Notes under the pieces: model-generated | What the model saw: the letters and a program-made list of their open reading frames with translations, nothing else | Databases searched by the model: none | What the model was told of the DNA's origin: nothing | Position numbers and translations under genes: made by a program | Assembly (NCBI GenBank): GCA_902727855.1 | Contig: CACVAS010000020.1 | Span: forward strand, 62,001-126,000 | Reading direction: 5' to 3' | From: an uncultured Sulfurovum sp. | Lineage (GTDB): Bacteria; Campylobacterota; Campylobacteria; Campylobacterales; Sulfurovaceae | Length of the DNA stretch: 64,000 bases | Shown: piece after piece, positions 17,096 to 24,802 of the stretch | How positions within the stretch are numbered: the first letter of the stretch is position 1 | Layout of the letters: each line of letters starts with the position of its first letter

Positions 17096-17317
17096 ATGTG
17101 TCTCATCGTCACTTTGATTATGCTTGTGTTGAGCATACAGCACTTTATATATGGAGACTATCTTACAGGTGCATTGACACTCTTTGTTGCTCTTGGCTTT
17201 GCCTTTTTACTCCTGCGTAACATACGCCTTACCCAATGTGACAAAAATGGAGGTTGTGACAATATATGCATGCTTCCATCATGGGTAACGACATTCTTTA
17301 GTAAAAAAGATAAATAA
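17096..17317 (+). CDS. Small membrane protein with Cys-rich tail, 73 aa
   Basis: Two hydrophobic segments (about residues 2-20 and 25-41) are followed by a short hydrophilic tail with three cysteines in CDKNGGCDNIC and a basic end (SKKDK). I do not recognise the family. Similar small proteins occur in epsilonproteobacteria, and the Cys cluster could bind metal. It has its own promoter-like sequence and a strong Shine-Dalgarno, so it is probably expressed apart from the MoxR operon. Confidence 0.7.
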   Translation: MCLIVTLIMLVLSIQHFIYGDYLTGALTLFVALGFAFLLLRNIRLTQCDKNGGCDNICMLPSWVTTFFSKKDK

Positions 17318-17323
17318 TGAGAC

Positions 17324-17483
17324 TTTCATAATGAAACCTTTATATTGGGAGCAATTTTGTTCTAGTTCAAGGCAGAGGTTAGTCAAGTTGAGGAGTTTAC
17401 AGCAAGTAAATGACGAAACTTTACTCACATCTAACGCAGAAGTTGGGCAAAAGTGCCCCAGTATGGAGGTTTCATAATGGAAC
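17324..17483. mobile_element. MITE-like element with imperfect terminal inverted repeats and flanking direct repeats
   Basis: The 133-bp core (17337-17469) starts CCTTTATATTGGGAGCAATT and ends AAAGTGCCCCAGTATGGAGG, which are imperfect inverted copies of about 21 bp. It is flanked by near-identical 14-bp direct repeats TTTCATAATGRAAC at 17324-17337 and 17470-17483, as expected from target duplication. It encodes no transposase. A 48-codon frame crosses it (from 17331), but I take this as incidental. Its right end provides GGAGG 7 nt before the next ATG. Confidence 0.6.
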
Positions 17484-17659
17484 ACTTTTTTACCTGTCCC
17501 TACTGCTGGGAGAAAATCTCTATGGTATTAGACACCACGGAAGAAGTCTCTGACTACATAGAGGACTGTGAGGTATGTTGTAGACCCATAGAACTTTTCT
17601 TCAGGTTTTCAAAAGATGAACTAGTAAGTTTTGAAACTAGAAAAATGGAAGGTATTTAA
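17477..17659 (+). CDS. CPXCG-motif cysteine-rich protein, 60 aa
   Basis: MEHFFTCPYCWEKI...CEVCCRPIELFF matches the small 'CPXCG motif' zinc-ribbon proteins, with two CxxC knuckles about 30 residues apart. The second reads CEVCCRPI, and the first has Trp where Gly is usual. The start at 17477 is chosen because GGAGG is 7 nt upstream; the frame is open eight codons further, inside the repeat element. The function is unknown; zinc binding is inferred. The native upstream sequence seems to have been displaced by the MITE-like element. Confidence 0.8.
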   Translation: MEHFFTCPYCWEKISMVLDTTEEVSDYIEDCEVCCRPIELFFRFSKDELVSFETRKMEGI

Positions 17660-17667
17660 GCGAAAAT

Positions 17668-17838
17668 CTAGGCAAAAATCCTTGTAGCCACATACAACAC
17701 AACTACCATACCTAGAGTCCAAATCATCACTTCTTTTACACGTACACTTGGGTTTACTGTATTACAATGCGGACAGTTCTTAACACCTTTTTCAATCATG
17801 TTTTTACAATAATGACACTTTACTTCTTGTTTACTCAT
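17668..17838 (-). CDS. Zinc-ribbon single-pass membrane protein, 56 aa
   Basis: This short frame begins MSKQEVKCHYCKNMIEKGVK and continues NCPHCNTVNP, giving two CxxC pairs about 12 residues apart (a zinc ribbon). A C-terminal hydrophobic helix (VMIWTLGMVVVLYVATRIF) follows. The ATG at 17838 overlaps the end of the DUF1653 gene by 8 bp on the same strand, so the pair is likely one transcript. The coherent zinc-ribbon plus TM design supports it as a real gene. The role is unknown. Confidence 0.75.
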   Translation of the reverse strand: MSKQEVKCHYCKNMIEKGVKNCPHCNTVNPSVRVKEVMIWTLGMVVVLYVATRIFA

Positions 17839-18046
17839 TATCTACCTTTTTAAATCTATCTACCATTACACCCTCTACTTCAACACGCTCTACAAACATC
17901 TCATACGGTCTTACCCAAGTAGAAAAATCTCCATATAAAGTCTTATACACCACCATCCACTCTTCTGTTTCAGAATGACGCGCTGTGTCTAGCACTTCAT
18001 ACATTACACCTTTATAGTGCTTGTATTTTCCCTTTTTTAGTTCCAT
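17831..18046 (-). CDS. DUF1653 family protein, 71 aa
   Basis: KHYKGVMYEVLDTARHSETEE, WMVVYKTLYG and TWVRPYEMFVE are the standard landmarks of the DUF1653 domain, a small SH3-like beta-barrel of unknown function. It is full length for the family. It is followed by and overlaps a 56-aa zinc-ribbon membrane protein gene. It is divergent from the small RNA locus at 18.1 kb. Confidence 0.9.
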   Translation of the reverse strand: MELKKGKYKHYKGVMYEVLDTARHSETEEWMVVYKTLYGDFSTWVRPYEMFVERVEVEGVMVDRFKKVDNE

Positions 18047-18109
18047 AAATAACCCTAAATTTTTTTATGATTATATCTTAAATAAATAGTATGACAATAT
18101 GTCATGTTT

Positions 18110-18139
18110 TTGACTAAGTATGAAAAAGTGAGTTATAAT
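18110..18139 (+). promoter_or_regulatory. Sigma-70-type promoter of the small RNA/peptide locus
   Basis: TTGACT (18110-18115) and TATAAT (18134-18139) are separated by 18 bp. This is the best two-box promoter in the window, and it drives a transcript that would begin near 18146. Confidence 0.7.
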
Positions 18140-18145
18140 TTATAT

Positions 18146-18360
18146 GCAGTTTAACTTGTTTTTTCTCAAAACAACAGCTGGAACTGTTGTTTGTACCCCA
18201 AGGGTATTTCCTCTGGGCATATTCGCTAGTTAAATATTAACTGCGAGAGGGTGTGAGAATTATGGATCTCGTAATCCTAATACTTACAATTATTGTAGCT
18301 ATCTTACGATACTTCAATAATTAAACATTCAGAGGGAGTTTATGCTCTCTCTTCAAACAT
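18146..18360 (+). ncRNA. Structured RNA with an embedded 20-aa peptide ORF
   Basis: Downstream of a strong promoter lie several hairpins. One is AAACAACAG (18169-18177) with CTGTTGTTT (18184-18192). A second is TCGC-AGTTAA (18223-18233) with TTAACT-GCGA (18237-18246). A third is AGAGGGAG (18331-18338) with CTCTCTCT (18345-18352), a possible terminator. CCTCTGGG (18210-18217) can pair with the peptide's Shine-Dalgarno AGAGG (18246-18250) or with CAGAGG at 18330-18335. The 5' end GCAGTTTAA can also pair with TTAACTGC. Alternative folds that hide the start resemble type I toxin mRNAs. A 6S-like RNA was considered but is not convincing. Confidence 0.55.
18262..18324 (+). CDS. Hydrophobic 20-residue micropeptide, possible type I toxin
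   Basis: The frame encodes MDLVILILTIIVAILRYFNN, one transmembrane helix with an Arg and a polar end. An AGAGGG Shine-Dalgarno lies 10 nt upstream, partly in a stem. Size and composition resemble Ibs- or Ldr-type membrane toxins, but I know of no specific homologue. No antisense RNA can be proven from sequence. A chance frame is possible, though a run this hydrophobic with a Shine-Dalgarno, promoter and downstream hairpin argues against it. Confidence 0.5.
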   Translation: MDLVILILTIIVAILRYFNN

Positions 18361-18403
18361 TATTTTATCATAATATTTTATTTTTGTAAACCATACATTT
18401 TAA

Positions 18404-18434
18404 CTCTCGTTCCCATGCTTTGCGTGGGAATGCA
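18404..18434. repeat. Interspersed hairpin repeat (CGTTCCCATGC type)
   Basis: CGTTCCCATGCTTTGCGTGG, continuing GAATGC, forms a 9-bp stem (TTCCCATGC with GCGTGGGAA, one G-T pair). From memory, near-identical sequences are scattered in many proteobacterial genomes as an intergenic repeat. Only one copy is in this window, between the small RNA and a lipoprotein gene. Confidence 0.6.
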
Positions 18435-18519
18435 TATACAAATATTATTAAGAATTGAAAATTTATTTGTATATAACAGTGAAGTATACATTACCACGTA
18501 CAACCTTGCAATGCGTTAA

Positions 18520-18879
18520 TTATTCTATTAATTGACTTACTACACAAGCAAGGTTGTCATTATCTATACCCACATCTGTATATGTTGTATCTTCACGACA
18601 AATACTATTCTTATCAAAATCATTACATGAGATACTATTGTTTTCAATACTTACTACAATACTATCTCGATAACTTTCACTATAAATTAACTCTGGATAG
18701 ATTTCATCCTTAAGACAAATTTTACTAGGATAATTATAAAAAATCACAATTGTGTAATGCTCTTTCTTCATAATTTTTTCATCGTCTGTACTAGTATTTA
18801 CTTTATTAGTATCATTAGAGTTGTTGTTACCACAACCAACAAGGAATATCAAGCAAAGTACGAAAAATATATAATTCAA
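18520..18879 (-). CDS. Hypothetical lipoprotein, 119 aa
   Basis: The signal MNYIFFVLCLIFLVGCGN has a lipobox with Cys16, followed by an Asn/Ser/Thr-rich spacer and a small domain with four cysteines (ICLKDE, ISCNDF, ICRED, LACVV) that could form two disulphides in the periplasm. I do not recognise the family. It lies 9 bp after the metH stop on the same strand, so it may be a read-through partner, although its product has no apparent link to methionine synthesis. Confidence 0.65.
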   Translation of the reverse strand: MNYIFFVLCLIFLVGCGNNNSNDTNKVNTSTDDEKIMKKEHYTIVIFYNYPSKICLKDEIYPELIYSESYRDSIVVSIENNSISCNDFDKNSICREDTTYTDVGIDNDNLACVVSQLIE

Positions 18880-18888
18880 ATTTAACTC

Positions 18889-21800
18889 CTAAATAGCATA
18901 ATAAGTAGCCTTACCATGATGCACCACAAGTGCAGTAGTACTCTGTTCAGGATGTATCTGGAAGGTCTCAGAGAGTTCTATACCAAACTCCTCAGGCTTG
19001 AGTAAGTCAAAGATGAGGCGACTCTGCTCTAAGTCTGGACATGCTGGGTACCCAAATGAGTATCTAGCACCTTGATACTTATTCATCTGCACATCACGTA
19101 ATGAACCACCTTCATTGTCTGCAATGTTCATGTCTAGACGTATCTGCTTATGTGCCACTTCTGCTAGTGCTTCTGCAAGTTCTACAGAGAAGCCATGTAC
19201 CATGTTGTACTCAAGGTACTTCCCTGCATCATACAGCTCTTTTTCATAGGCAGAGAACTTCGCCCCTGCACTTACACAAGTAAGTGGGATTACATCATGT
19301 CTGTCATGATGGAAGAAATCAGAAAGTGCACGGTGTGGCTTACGTCCTTGTCTTGGGAAAGAGAATGTTCCTACTGCACTACCCACTACTTTATCCAGTG
19401 GTTCACGGTTAGCATTGACATCTACATTCCACCCTTGAGACTCATCGAAAATGAAAAGTTCTTGGTCGTTACTTCTACATGGGTAGTACCCATAAATGAT
19501 AGTAGGTTCAAAAAGCTCTTTTTCTATAAACTCACGTTTGAGTCTCTCGTACGCAGGGTAAACTGTCTCATCAAGAAGTTTTTCGTACTCTTCATCCGTC
19601 ATACCTTTAGACTTATAACCCCAGTGCATTTTGATGACCGTCTTTTGGTTCACCCAGTTGAAGATCATCTCAAGATCAAGGTCTTCTTTTTGAAGTACTC
19701 GTCTACCCCAAAATGGTGGTGTCGGTACTTCTACAATTTCCGGCATTTTTATCTGCTCAAATGGAGGTATGATAATCTCTTTTTTCTCTTTAACCACTTT
19801 TTCTTTCATGTCACCAGCAAGTCTTGTGTCAAGTCCAACTGAGTTGTCCTCATTGTACTTTTCTATACGAGACATGGCTATCACACCATCAAAGGCATCA
19901 CGACAGTAAAAGATAGCGCCTTTGTAAATAGGACGACAAAAATCATCGACAAAAGCACGTGTCAACGCTGCACCACCTAGTAAAATAGGTATCTCTAAGC
20001 CCATCTTAGCCATCTCTTCAAGATTCTCTTTCATGACCGCTGTAGACTTTACCAATAACCCCGACATACCTATAGCTTGAATAGACTGATTGTCCATCAC
20101 TTCTAAGTACTCTTCTAGTTGGGTTTTTATCCCTACGTTAATAACTTTAAATCCATTGTTAGAAAGTATGATATCTACAAGGTTTTTACCTACATCATGC
20201 ACGTCACCCTTTACTGTACCTATGACGAGTGTCGTGTCTGTCTCTTTTTCTTGTTTCGTCAAATGAGGATTGAGGTAATCCACCGTTGTCTTCATGGTCT
20301 CTGCTGACTGAAGTACAAATGGCAACTGCATTTGTCCAGAACCAAAGAGCTCACCGACCACTTTCATAGCATCTATGAGATGAATATTCACTATGTCATC
20401 AGGGTGTATCTCATGACGTGCTTCTTCAACAAGAGGTATCATACGCTCTTTGTCACCATCCATAAGAAGTTTTTTTATCTTCTCATCATTTGGTAGAGCT
20501 TCATAGGCTTCATCTGCACCCTCATCTTCCACTACTGCATCAGCAAAATGGTCGATGAACTTAAAGAGTGAATGCTCATCAGGCGTAAAGAGTAACTCTT
20601 CACAGATAGCAATGTCCTCTTCTGTCATTTTTGCCAGTGGTATGATATGCTTCACGTTAATAATCACAGAGGTCATCCCCGCTTTTATACAGTGATGTAA
20701 AAATACAGAGTTTAGGTAGAACCTGGCATGCTTTTCAAGACCAAAAGAGATGTTAGAAAGACCAAGTGTAGAACCTACCTCAGGATAAATCTCATGTATC
20801 TCTTTTATGGCTTCATAAGCATTTTTTCCTGCAAGTCTGTCTTCTTCTTCACCCGTACCTACTGTAAAGGCAAGCATATCAAACATAATGTTTTGAGGTT
20901 CTAAGCCGTGTTTATTTACAGCCAAGTCATACATACGTTTAGCGATGCTTACTTTATGCTCTTTGGTTCTTGCCATCCCCTCTTCGTCTATCACTAGACA
21001 TACAAGTACGGCACCATACTTTTTCGCAAGCTTACAGTATGTTGCAAAGTTCTCTTCACCATCTTCAAGGTTTGTTGAGTTGATGATAGGCTTTCCACCG
21101 ATACACTTAAGCCCCTCTTCTATGGTGTTTGGGCGTGTGGCATCTGGCATAAGTGGAAGTGGTATCTTCTGATTGTACAGCTCCATGACTGCTCGCATAT
21201 CTTTCGCACCATCACGTCCGGCAAACTCAACGTTGACATCAACCATATGGGCACCATCACGTACTTGTGCTTGCCCAACTGTGAGTGTACCCTCATAGTC
21301 ACTGGCTAAAATAAGTTCTCTAAATGCTTTAGACCCTGTGGCATTAGAACGCTCACCTATAAGCAGTGGTGCAGGCTCTTGGAAAAGCTCTACTGTATTA
21401 AACAGTGAAGCCACACTTGGAGGTATGCTTCCCGTTGGTACTTTTGGCTTTATGGTCTCTACGGTTTTTTTAAGTGCTTGGATGTGTTGAGGCGTTGTGC
21501 CACAACACCCACCAACAAAACTCACACCATCAAATGCTGTAAACTCAAGCTGTTTTTCTGTAAATTCATCTGGCCCCATCGGGTAGTATGTGTATCCACC
21601 ACGGTTTTGTGGAAGACCTGCATTTGCATGGATAGAGATAGGTCTATCCCAAAGCTCTGCAAGTGTTTTAAGATGTTTTTTGACTTGGTCTGGTCCAGTA
21701 CCACAGTTGAATCCAAGTGAAAGGATATCAAATGGCTCTAAAATAGTCACAATCGTCTCAGCATTTGTCCCTATAAGCATGGTTCCACTTAACTCTATAG

Positions 21801-22392
21801 TCACAGACACCATGATAGGAAGTTTTATATCTCTTTCTTCATTAGCCGCCTGACAAGCATGAAGTGCTGCTTTTATCTGTAGTGGGTCTTGGCATGTTTC
21901 TAGAAGAAACACATCACATCCACCATCTATAAGACCAAGTGCAACTAGTTTATAGCCTTCATACATCTCATCATAATGTATATGTCCTAAACTTGGAAGC
22001 TTCGTCCCTGGCCCAATGGAACCAAGTACAAACTTTGGTGACTCTTGTGTACCGTACTCATCACATACTTCAGAGACAAGTTCTGCACCTTTACGTGAGA
22101 GTTCATAGGCACGTTCACCCATTTGGTATTCATCAAGTACCCATGGCATGGTTCCAAATGTATTGGTTTTAATGAGGTCAGCTCCTGCCATTGCATACCG
22201 TGTATGTATACGCTTTACAAGTTCTGGTGCTGTATCAATAAGCAGTTCATTACACCCCTCTTGATTGATACCTTTGTTACATACCCATGCTTCTGCTGGT
22301 ACATCAAGGTCTTGTATCTGTGTACCCATGGCACCATCAATAACTAAGATACGCTCTTGCAAAAGTAATTTGATTGTTTCAGAAATAGACAC
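18889..22392 (-). CDS. metH: Cobalamin-dependent methionine synthase
   Basis: MetH transfers a methyl group from methyltetrahydrofolate via cobalamin to homocysteine. All four modules are present in 1167 aa: the homocysteine domain with zinc site GGCCGTTPQHI, the pterin-binding domain (GERSNATGSKAFRE), the cobalamin domain with GDVHDVGKN (DxHxxG, the B12-ligating His), and the activation domain for AdoMet-dependent repair at the C-terminus (RFSFGYPACPDLEQ-like segment). The start is GTG at 22392, preceded by AGGAAAA at 4 nt; the frame extends 29 codons further, but that part is unlike MetH. No riboswitch was recognised upstream. Confidence 0.96.
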   Translation of the reverse strand: MSISETIKLLLQERILVIDGAMGTQIQDLDVPAEAWVCNKGINQEGCNELLIDTAPELVKRIHTRYAMAGADLIKTNTFGTMPWVLDEYQMGERAYELSRKGAELVSEVCDEYGTQESPKFVLGSIGPGTKLPSLGHIHYDEMYEGYKLVALGLIDGGCDVFLLETCQDPLQIKAALHACQAANEERDIKLPIMVSVTIELSGTMLIGTNAETIVTILEPFDILSLGFNCGTGPDQVKKHLKTLAELWDRPISIHANAGLPQNRGGYTYYPMGPDEFTEKQLEFTAFDGVSFVGGCCGTTPQHIQALKKTVETIKPKVPTGSIPPSVASLFNTVELFQEPAPLLIGERSNATGSKAFRELILASDYEGTLTVGQAQVRDGAHMVDVNVEFAGRDGAKDMRAVMELYNQKIPLPLMPDATRPNTIEEGLKCIGGKPIINSTNLEDGEENFATYCKLAKKYGAVLVCLVIDEEGMARTKEHKVSIAKRMYDLAVNKHGLEPQNIMFDMLAFTVGTGEEEDRLAGKNAYEAIKEIHEIYPEVGSTLGLSNISFGLEKHARFYLNSVFLHHCIKAGMTSVIINVKHIIPLAKMTEEDIAICEELLFTPDEHSLFKFIDHFADAVVEDEGADEAYEALPNDEKIKKLLMDGDKERMIPLVEEARHEIHPDDIVNIHLIDAMKVVGELFGSGQMQLPFVLQSAETMKTTVDYLNPHLTKQEKETDTTLVIGTVKGDVHDVGKNLVDIILSNNGFKVINVGIKTQLEEYLEVMDNQSIQAIGMSGLLVKSTAVMKENLEEMAKMGLEIPILLGGAALTRAFVDDFCRPIYKGAIFYCRDAFDGVIAMSRIEKYNEDNSVGLDTRLAGDMKEKVVKEKKEIIIPPFEQIKMPEIVEVPTPPFWGRRVLQKEDLDLEMIFNWVNQKTVIKMHWGYKSKGMTDEEYEKLLDETVYPAYERLKREFIEKELFEPTIIYGYYPCRSNDQELFIFDESQGWNVDVNANREPLDKVVGSAVGTFSFPRQGRKPHRALSDFFHHDRHDVIPLTCVSAGAKFSAYEKELYDAGKYLEYNMVHGFSVELAEALAEVAHKQIRLDMNIADNEGGSLRDVQMNKYQGARYSFGYPACPDLEQSRLIFDLLKPEEFGIELSETFQIHPEQSTTALVVHHGKATYYAI

Positions 22393-22493
22393 TAGTTTTC
22401 CTATAAATTTTATTATTCGCATTGTACCAAAATATAAGAAAAAACATAGAATATATGTATTAAAGTTAAGATGATTCATATTAAGTTAATAGG

Positions 22494-22499
22494 TATAAT
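22494..22499 (+). promoter_or_regulatory. -10 box for the PAS-domain gene
   Basis: TATAAT lies 37 bp before the ATG at 22536, in the divergent gap with metH. On the minus strand, TACAAT near 22426 may serve metH. Confidence 0.45.
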
Positions 22500-22535
22500 A
22501 TAGAATATAAAAAATATGCTCAAAATGGAGAAATT

Positions 22536-22988
22536 ATGGGTCAAATTGTAAAAAATATTGTGACAGGAAAAGAGATACAAAAACCAGACCCTACCAATGA
22601 AGAAGTCACGTTTGATGGTGGTGTAATGATTACAGAGACTGATACAGCAGGTATCATTACTTATGCCAACCCTAAGTTTCGAGAAATGACTGGCTACACA
22701 AAAGAGGAACTCATTGGGACTCCACATAATCTCAATAGACATCCAGATATGCCTAAAGAAGTTTTCAAAATAATGTGGGAGACTCTTAAAGGTGGGAATT
22801 ACTGGGAAGGTTTTGTAAAAAACTTACGTGCTGATGGAAAATACTACTTGGTCATTGTCTGGATAAAACCTAGATTGAATGATAACGGAGATATTATTGG
22901 TTACATTGCAGGTAGAAAGATACCTGATAAAGCACTCATCAATAGAGCACTTATAGAGTATAAAAAAATGAAAGCTAATGAGTCTTAA
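22536..22988 (+). CDS. Single-domain PAS sensor protein, 150 aa
   Basis: The protein is essentially one PAS domain: ITETDTAGIITYANPKF, MTGYTKEELIG, NLNRHPDMPKEVF, WEGFVKNLRADGKYY and VIVWIKPRLNDNG. The 'NxxRHPDMP..F...W..L..G..W.G..KN...DG..Y' pattern is that of Aer-type, redox/FAD-binding PAS domains. No kinase, MCP or GGDEF output domain is attached, so it must signal through a partner. Such stand-alone Aer-like PAS proteins are common in epsilonproteobacteria. It is cytoplasmic, with its own promoter. Confidence 0.88.
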   Translation: MGQIVKNIVTGKEIQKPDPTNEEVTFDGGVMITETDTAGIITYANPKFREMTGYTKEELIGTPHNLNRHPDMPKEVFKIMWETLKGGNYWEGFVKNLRADGKYYLVIVWIKPRLNDNGDIIGYIAGRKIPDKALINRALIEYKKMKANES

Positions 22989-23215
22989 AGACTCTTCTTA
23001 GCTTCAGTAAGTGCATCAATCACTGCATCTATATTGGCTTTAGGAATATGTACTTTCCAATCTGGCTCATCTGCATTTGCTTGTAATGAAATTCCTATAC
23101 TTGCTACAGATTCTGATTTAGGGCCATAAGGTTGCGCTACTGTTGTAATAGTAATCTTTCCATCTTTTGTACCACTTAATGTCATTTCATCTATATTCGT
23201 TACTGTTCCACTCAT
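22985..23215 (-). CDS. Hypothetical protein, 76 aa
   Basis: The small soluble protein starts MSGTVTNIDEMTLSGTKDGK and has alternating strands (ITITTVAQPYG, VASIGISLQA) and a C-terminal helix (ANIDAVIDALTEAKKSL). I do not recognise the family. AAGGA lies 7 nt upstream of the ATG at 23215; a second ATG one codon earlier and a TTG further up are less well placed. It overlaps the 3' end of the PAS gene by 4 bp in convergent orientation. Confidence 0.65.
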   Translation of the reverse strand: MSGTVTNIDEMTLSGTKDGKITITTVAQPYGPKSESVASIGISLQANADEPDWKVHIPKANIDAVIDALTEAKKSL

Positions 23216-23269
23216 CATATTTTCCTTCAAATTTTGGGTAAGTGATTATATTCACAAAAGGTTAACAGA

Positions 23270-24232
23270 TTATTTCTTTTTCCCTTTGACCAAACGCATA
23301 AGAGAAGCTTGCATTTTACGCCACACTTTTATCTCTACTGCTGGAAAACCTGCATACATCTTTTTACCTTCTAATGACTTAGTCACCCCACCTTTACCTG
23401 CTATAGTAGTAAATGCACCTATTTCTAAATGTCCTGCTGATGCACTCTGCCCTCCCATAGTCACATTACGTCCTAACGTTGTAGAACCTGCTAAACCCAC
23501 TTGTGATGCAAGCAAAGTATGTTCCCCCAAGTCACAATTATGTGCTATTTGTATGAGGTTATCTAGTTTTGTACCTTTACGAATAATGGTTTGTCCAAAA
23601 ACAGCTCTGTCAATAGCACAGTTTGCACCTATTTCTATATCATTTTCTAGTAAAGCTATACCATTTTGATAAATCTTTATATGTTCACCCTCTTTGGTAT
23701 GTGCAAAACCGTAGCCATCACAGCCTATTACTGTACCTGAATGTATGATACAATTTTCTCCCACTTTGCTACCATGATACAAAGTAACATTAGGATGAAG
23801 TAAAGTATGATTGCCTACGGTGACATTATCGCCGACATAACAACCGGCCATTACTGTTACATTGTCTCCAAGTGTAACATTATTACCAAAACATACACTT
23901 TTGTCTATATCACACCCTTCACCTAATCTTGGATTTCCACCTTTAGTCACTACTTTATGCGCAAAAAACTTTGAGGCATGTGCTAGTTTTAAGTAAGATT
24001 CATCTGTGATAAGTGCTATGGTCGAGGCAGGCAATAAATCTGCATATTTTTTATCTATAAAGACTGCACCTGCATTAGTCTCTGAGAGTTGGGTAGCATA
24101 TTTTGCATCGGTAAAAAAAGAGAGTTGTGTAGATGTGGCATCACTTAAAGTATGAATACCATCAATATCGATGTCATTACCGTTAAAATCTATACCGATG
24201 TCTTTTGTGATTTCAGAGAGTTTGTAGGTCAT
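23270..24232 (-). CDS. lpxD: UDP-3-O-(3-hydroxyacyl)glucosamine N-acyltransferase
   Basis: LpxD adds the second hydroxyacyl chain in lipid A synthesis. The N-terminal uridine-binding domain (to about residue 95) is followed by a left-handed beta-helix of hexapeptide repeats (GDNVTVMAGCYVGDNVTVG, then IGANCAIDRAVFG). The catalytic His is in QIAHNCDLGEH, and the C-terminal helix starts at VWRKMQASL. At 320 aa it is the usual length. It follows ilvB-ilvH, a known epsilonproteobacterial order, separated from ilvH by a palindromic repeat. Confidence 0.94.
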   Translation of the reverse strand: MTYKLSEITKDIGIDFNGNDIDIDGIHTLSDATSTQLSFFTDAKYATQLSETNAGAVFIDKKYADLLPASTIALITDESYLKLAHASKFFAHKVVTKGGNPRLGEGCDIDKSVCFGNNVTLGDNVTVMAGCYVGDNVTVGNHTLLHPNVTLYHGSKVGENCIIHSGTVIGCDGYGFAHTKEGEHIKIYQNGIALLENDIEIGANCAIDRAVFGQTIIRKGTKLDNLIQIAHNCDLGEHTLLASQVGLAGSTTLGRNVTMGGQSASAGHLEIGAFTTIAGKGGVTKSLEGKKMYAGFPAVEIKVWRKMQASLMRLVKGKKK

Positions 24233-24258
24233 AGGAAAAATCCTTCAAGTATGGTGGC

Positions 24259-24316
24259 TGGCTTCGACAAGCTCAGCCAACATATATTTATCTGTTCCCT
24301 GAGCTTGTCGAAGGGA
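24259..24316. repeat. Palindromic repeat between ilvH and lpxD
   Basis: GGCTTCGACAAGCTCAGCC (24259-24277) and TCCCTGAGCTTGTCGAAGGG (24296-24315) are inverted arms around about 18 bp. The core CTTCGACAAGCTCAG is the same as in the copy inside the PLP-enzyme gene at 2691-2749. In the transcript it would fold into a strong hairpin between the ilvH stop and the lpxD start and could attenuate or stabilise the message. Confidence 0.85.
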
Positions 24317-24321
24317 AAAAT

Positions 24322-24801
24322 CTATCTTTCAATAGCCACAGTACCACCACGTACAATCTCGGTAGGATTATATCGCTTTGATGCTTCTATAAAATGTTTA
24401 ATACGGCATGGCTCATCTGCAACCATAACAATAATCATCTCTTGTCCTACATTTACTATTCCGCCGTTATAAGCTGCTGCAAGTGCTGAAATATCTGAAA
24501 GGTTTTCAGCAATAGGAAACTTTGCTAAAACCATCTCTTTTTCTACCATCTCTTCATGTTCAATCACTTTATACACAGGAATAAGTTTATGAAGCTGCTT
24601 TGTAATCTGCTCCATAAGTTTAGTAGAACCTTGTGTAGCAATGGTAATATGTGACATATCACTATTTGGTATAGGTGCTACTGTGAGTGACTCAATATTG
24701 TATCCACGTGCTGCAAAAAGTGAAGCAATACGAGAAAGTACCGAACTCTCATTTAGAACAATCACAGAGATGACACGTCTTTCATTTAATTTTTCTGACA
24801 T
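24322..24801 (-). CDS. ilvH: Acetolactate synthase small (regulatory) subunit
   Basis: IlvH binds the catalytic IlvB subunit and gives feedback control by valine. The N-terminal ACT domain (RVISVIVLNESSVLSRIASL, GYNIESLTVAP, TIATQG) and the C-terminal domain are both present in 159 aa. The ATG at 24801 is preferred: the AAGGAG lies 9 nt upstream, whereas the earlier ATG directly abuts it. It starts 1 nt after the ilvB stop. Confidence 0.95.
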   Translation of the reverse strand: MSEKLNERRVISVIVLNESSVLSRIASLFAARGYNIESLTVAPIPNSDMSHITIATQGSTKLMEQITKQLHKLIPVYKVIEHEEMVEKEMVLAKFPIAENLSDISALAAAYNGGIVNVGQEMIIVMVADEPCRIKHFIEASKRYNPTEIVRGGTVAIER

Positions 24802-24802
24802 T

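Noticed and set aside
17331..17477. 48-aa ORF inside the MITE-like element
   Set aside because: It has no good ribosome-binding site, its composition is not protein-like, and it exactly spans the repeat element.
18146..18360. 6S RNA
   Set aside because: The CCTCTGGGCATATTCGC segment recalls 6S RNA, but the closing stem is short and the typical large central bubble with long flanking stems could not be drawn. The ORF with a Shine-Dalgarno fits better. It remains a minor alternative.
19195..19842. 215-aa open frame antisense to metH
   Set aside because: It is a shadow of the metH reading frame, with no ribosome-binding site and no family resemblance; codon bias belongs to the minus-strand gene.
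22393..22479. Longer MetH N-terminus (29 extra residues)
   Set aside because: The extension is hydrophobic, unlike MetH, and contains the likely promoter; a GTG with AGGAAAA directly upstream fits the family start.
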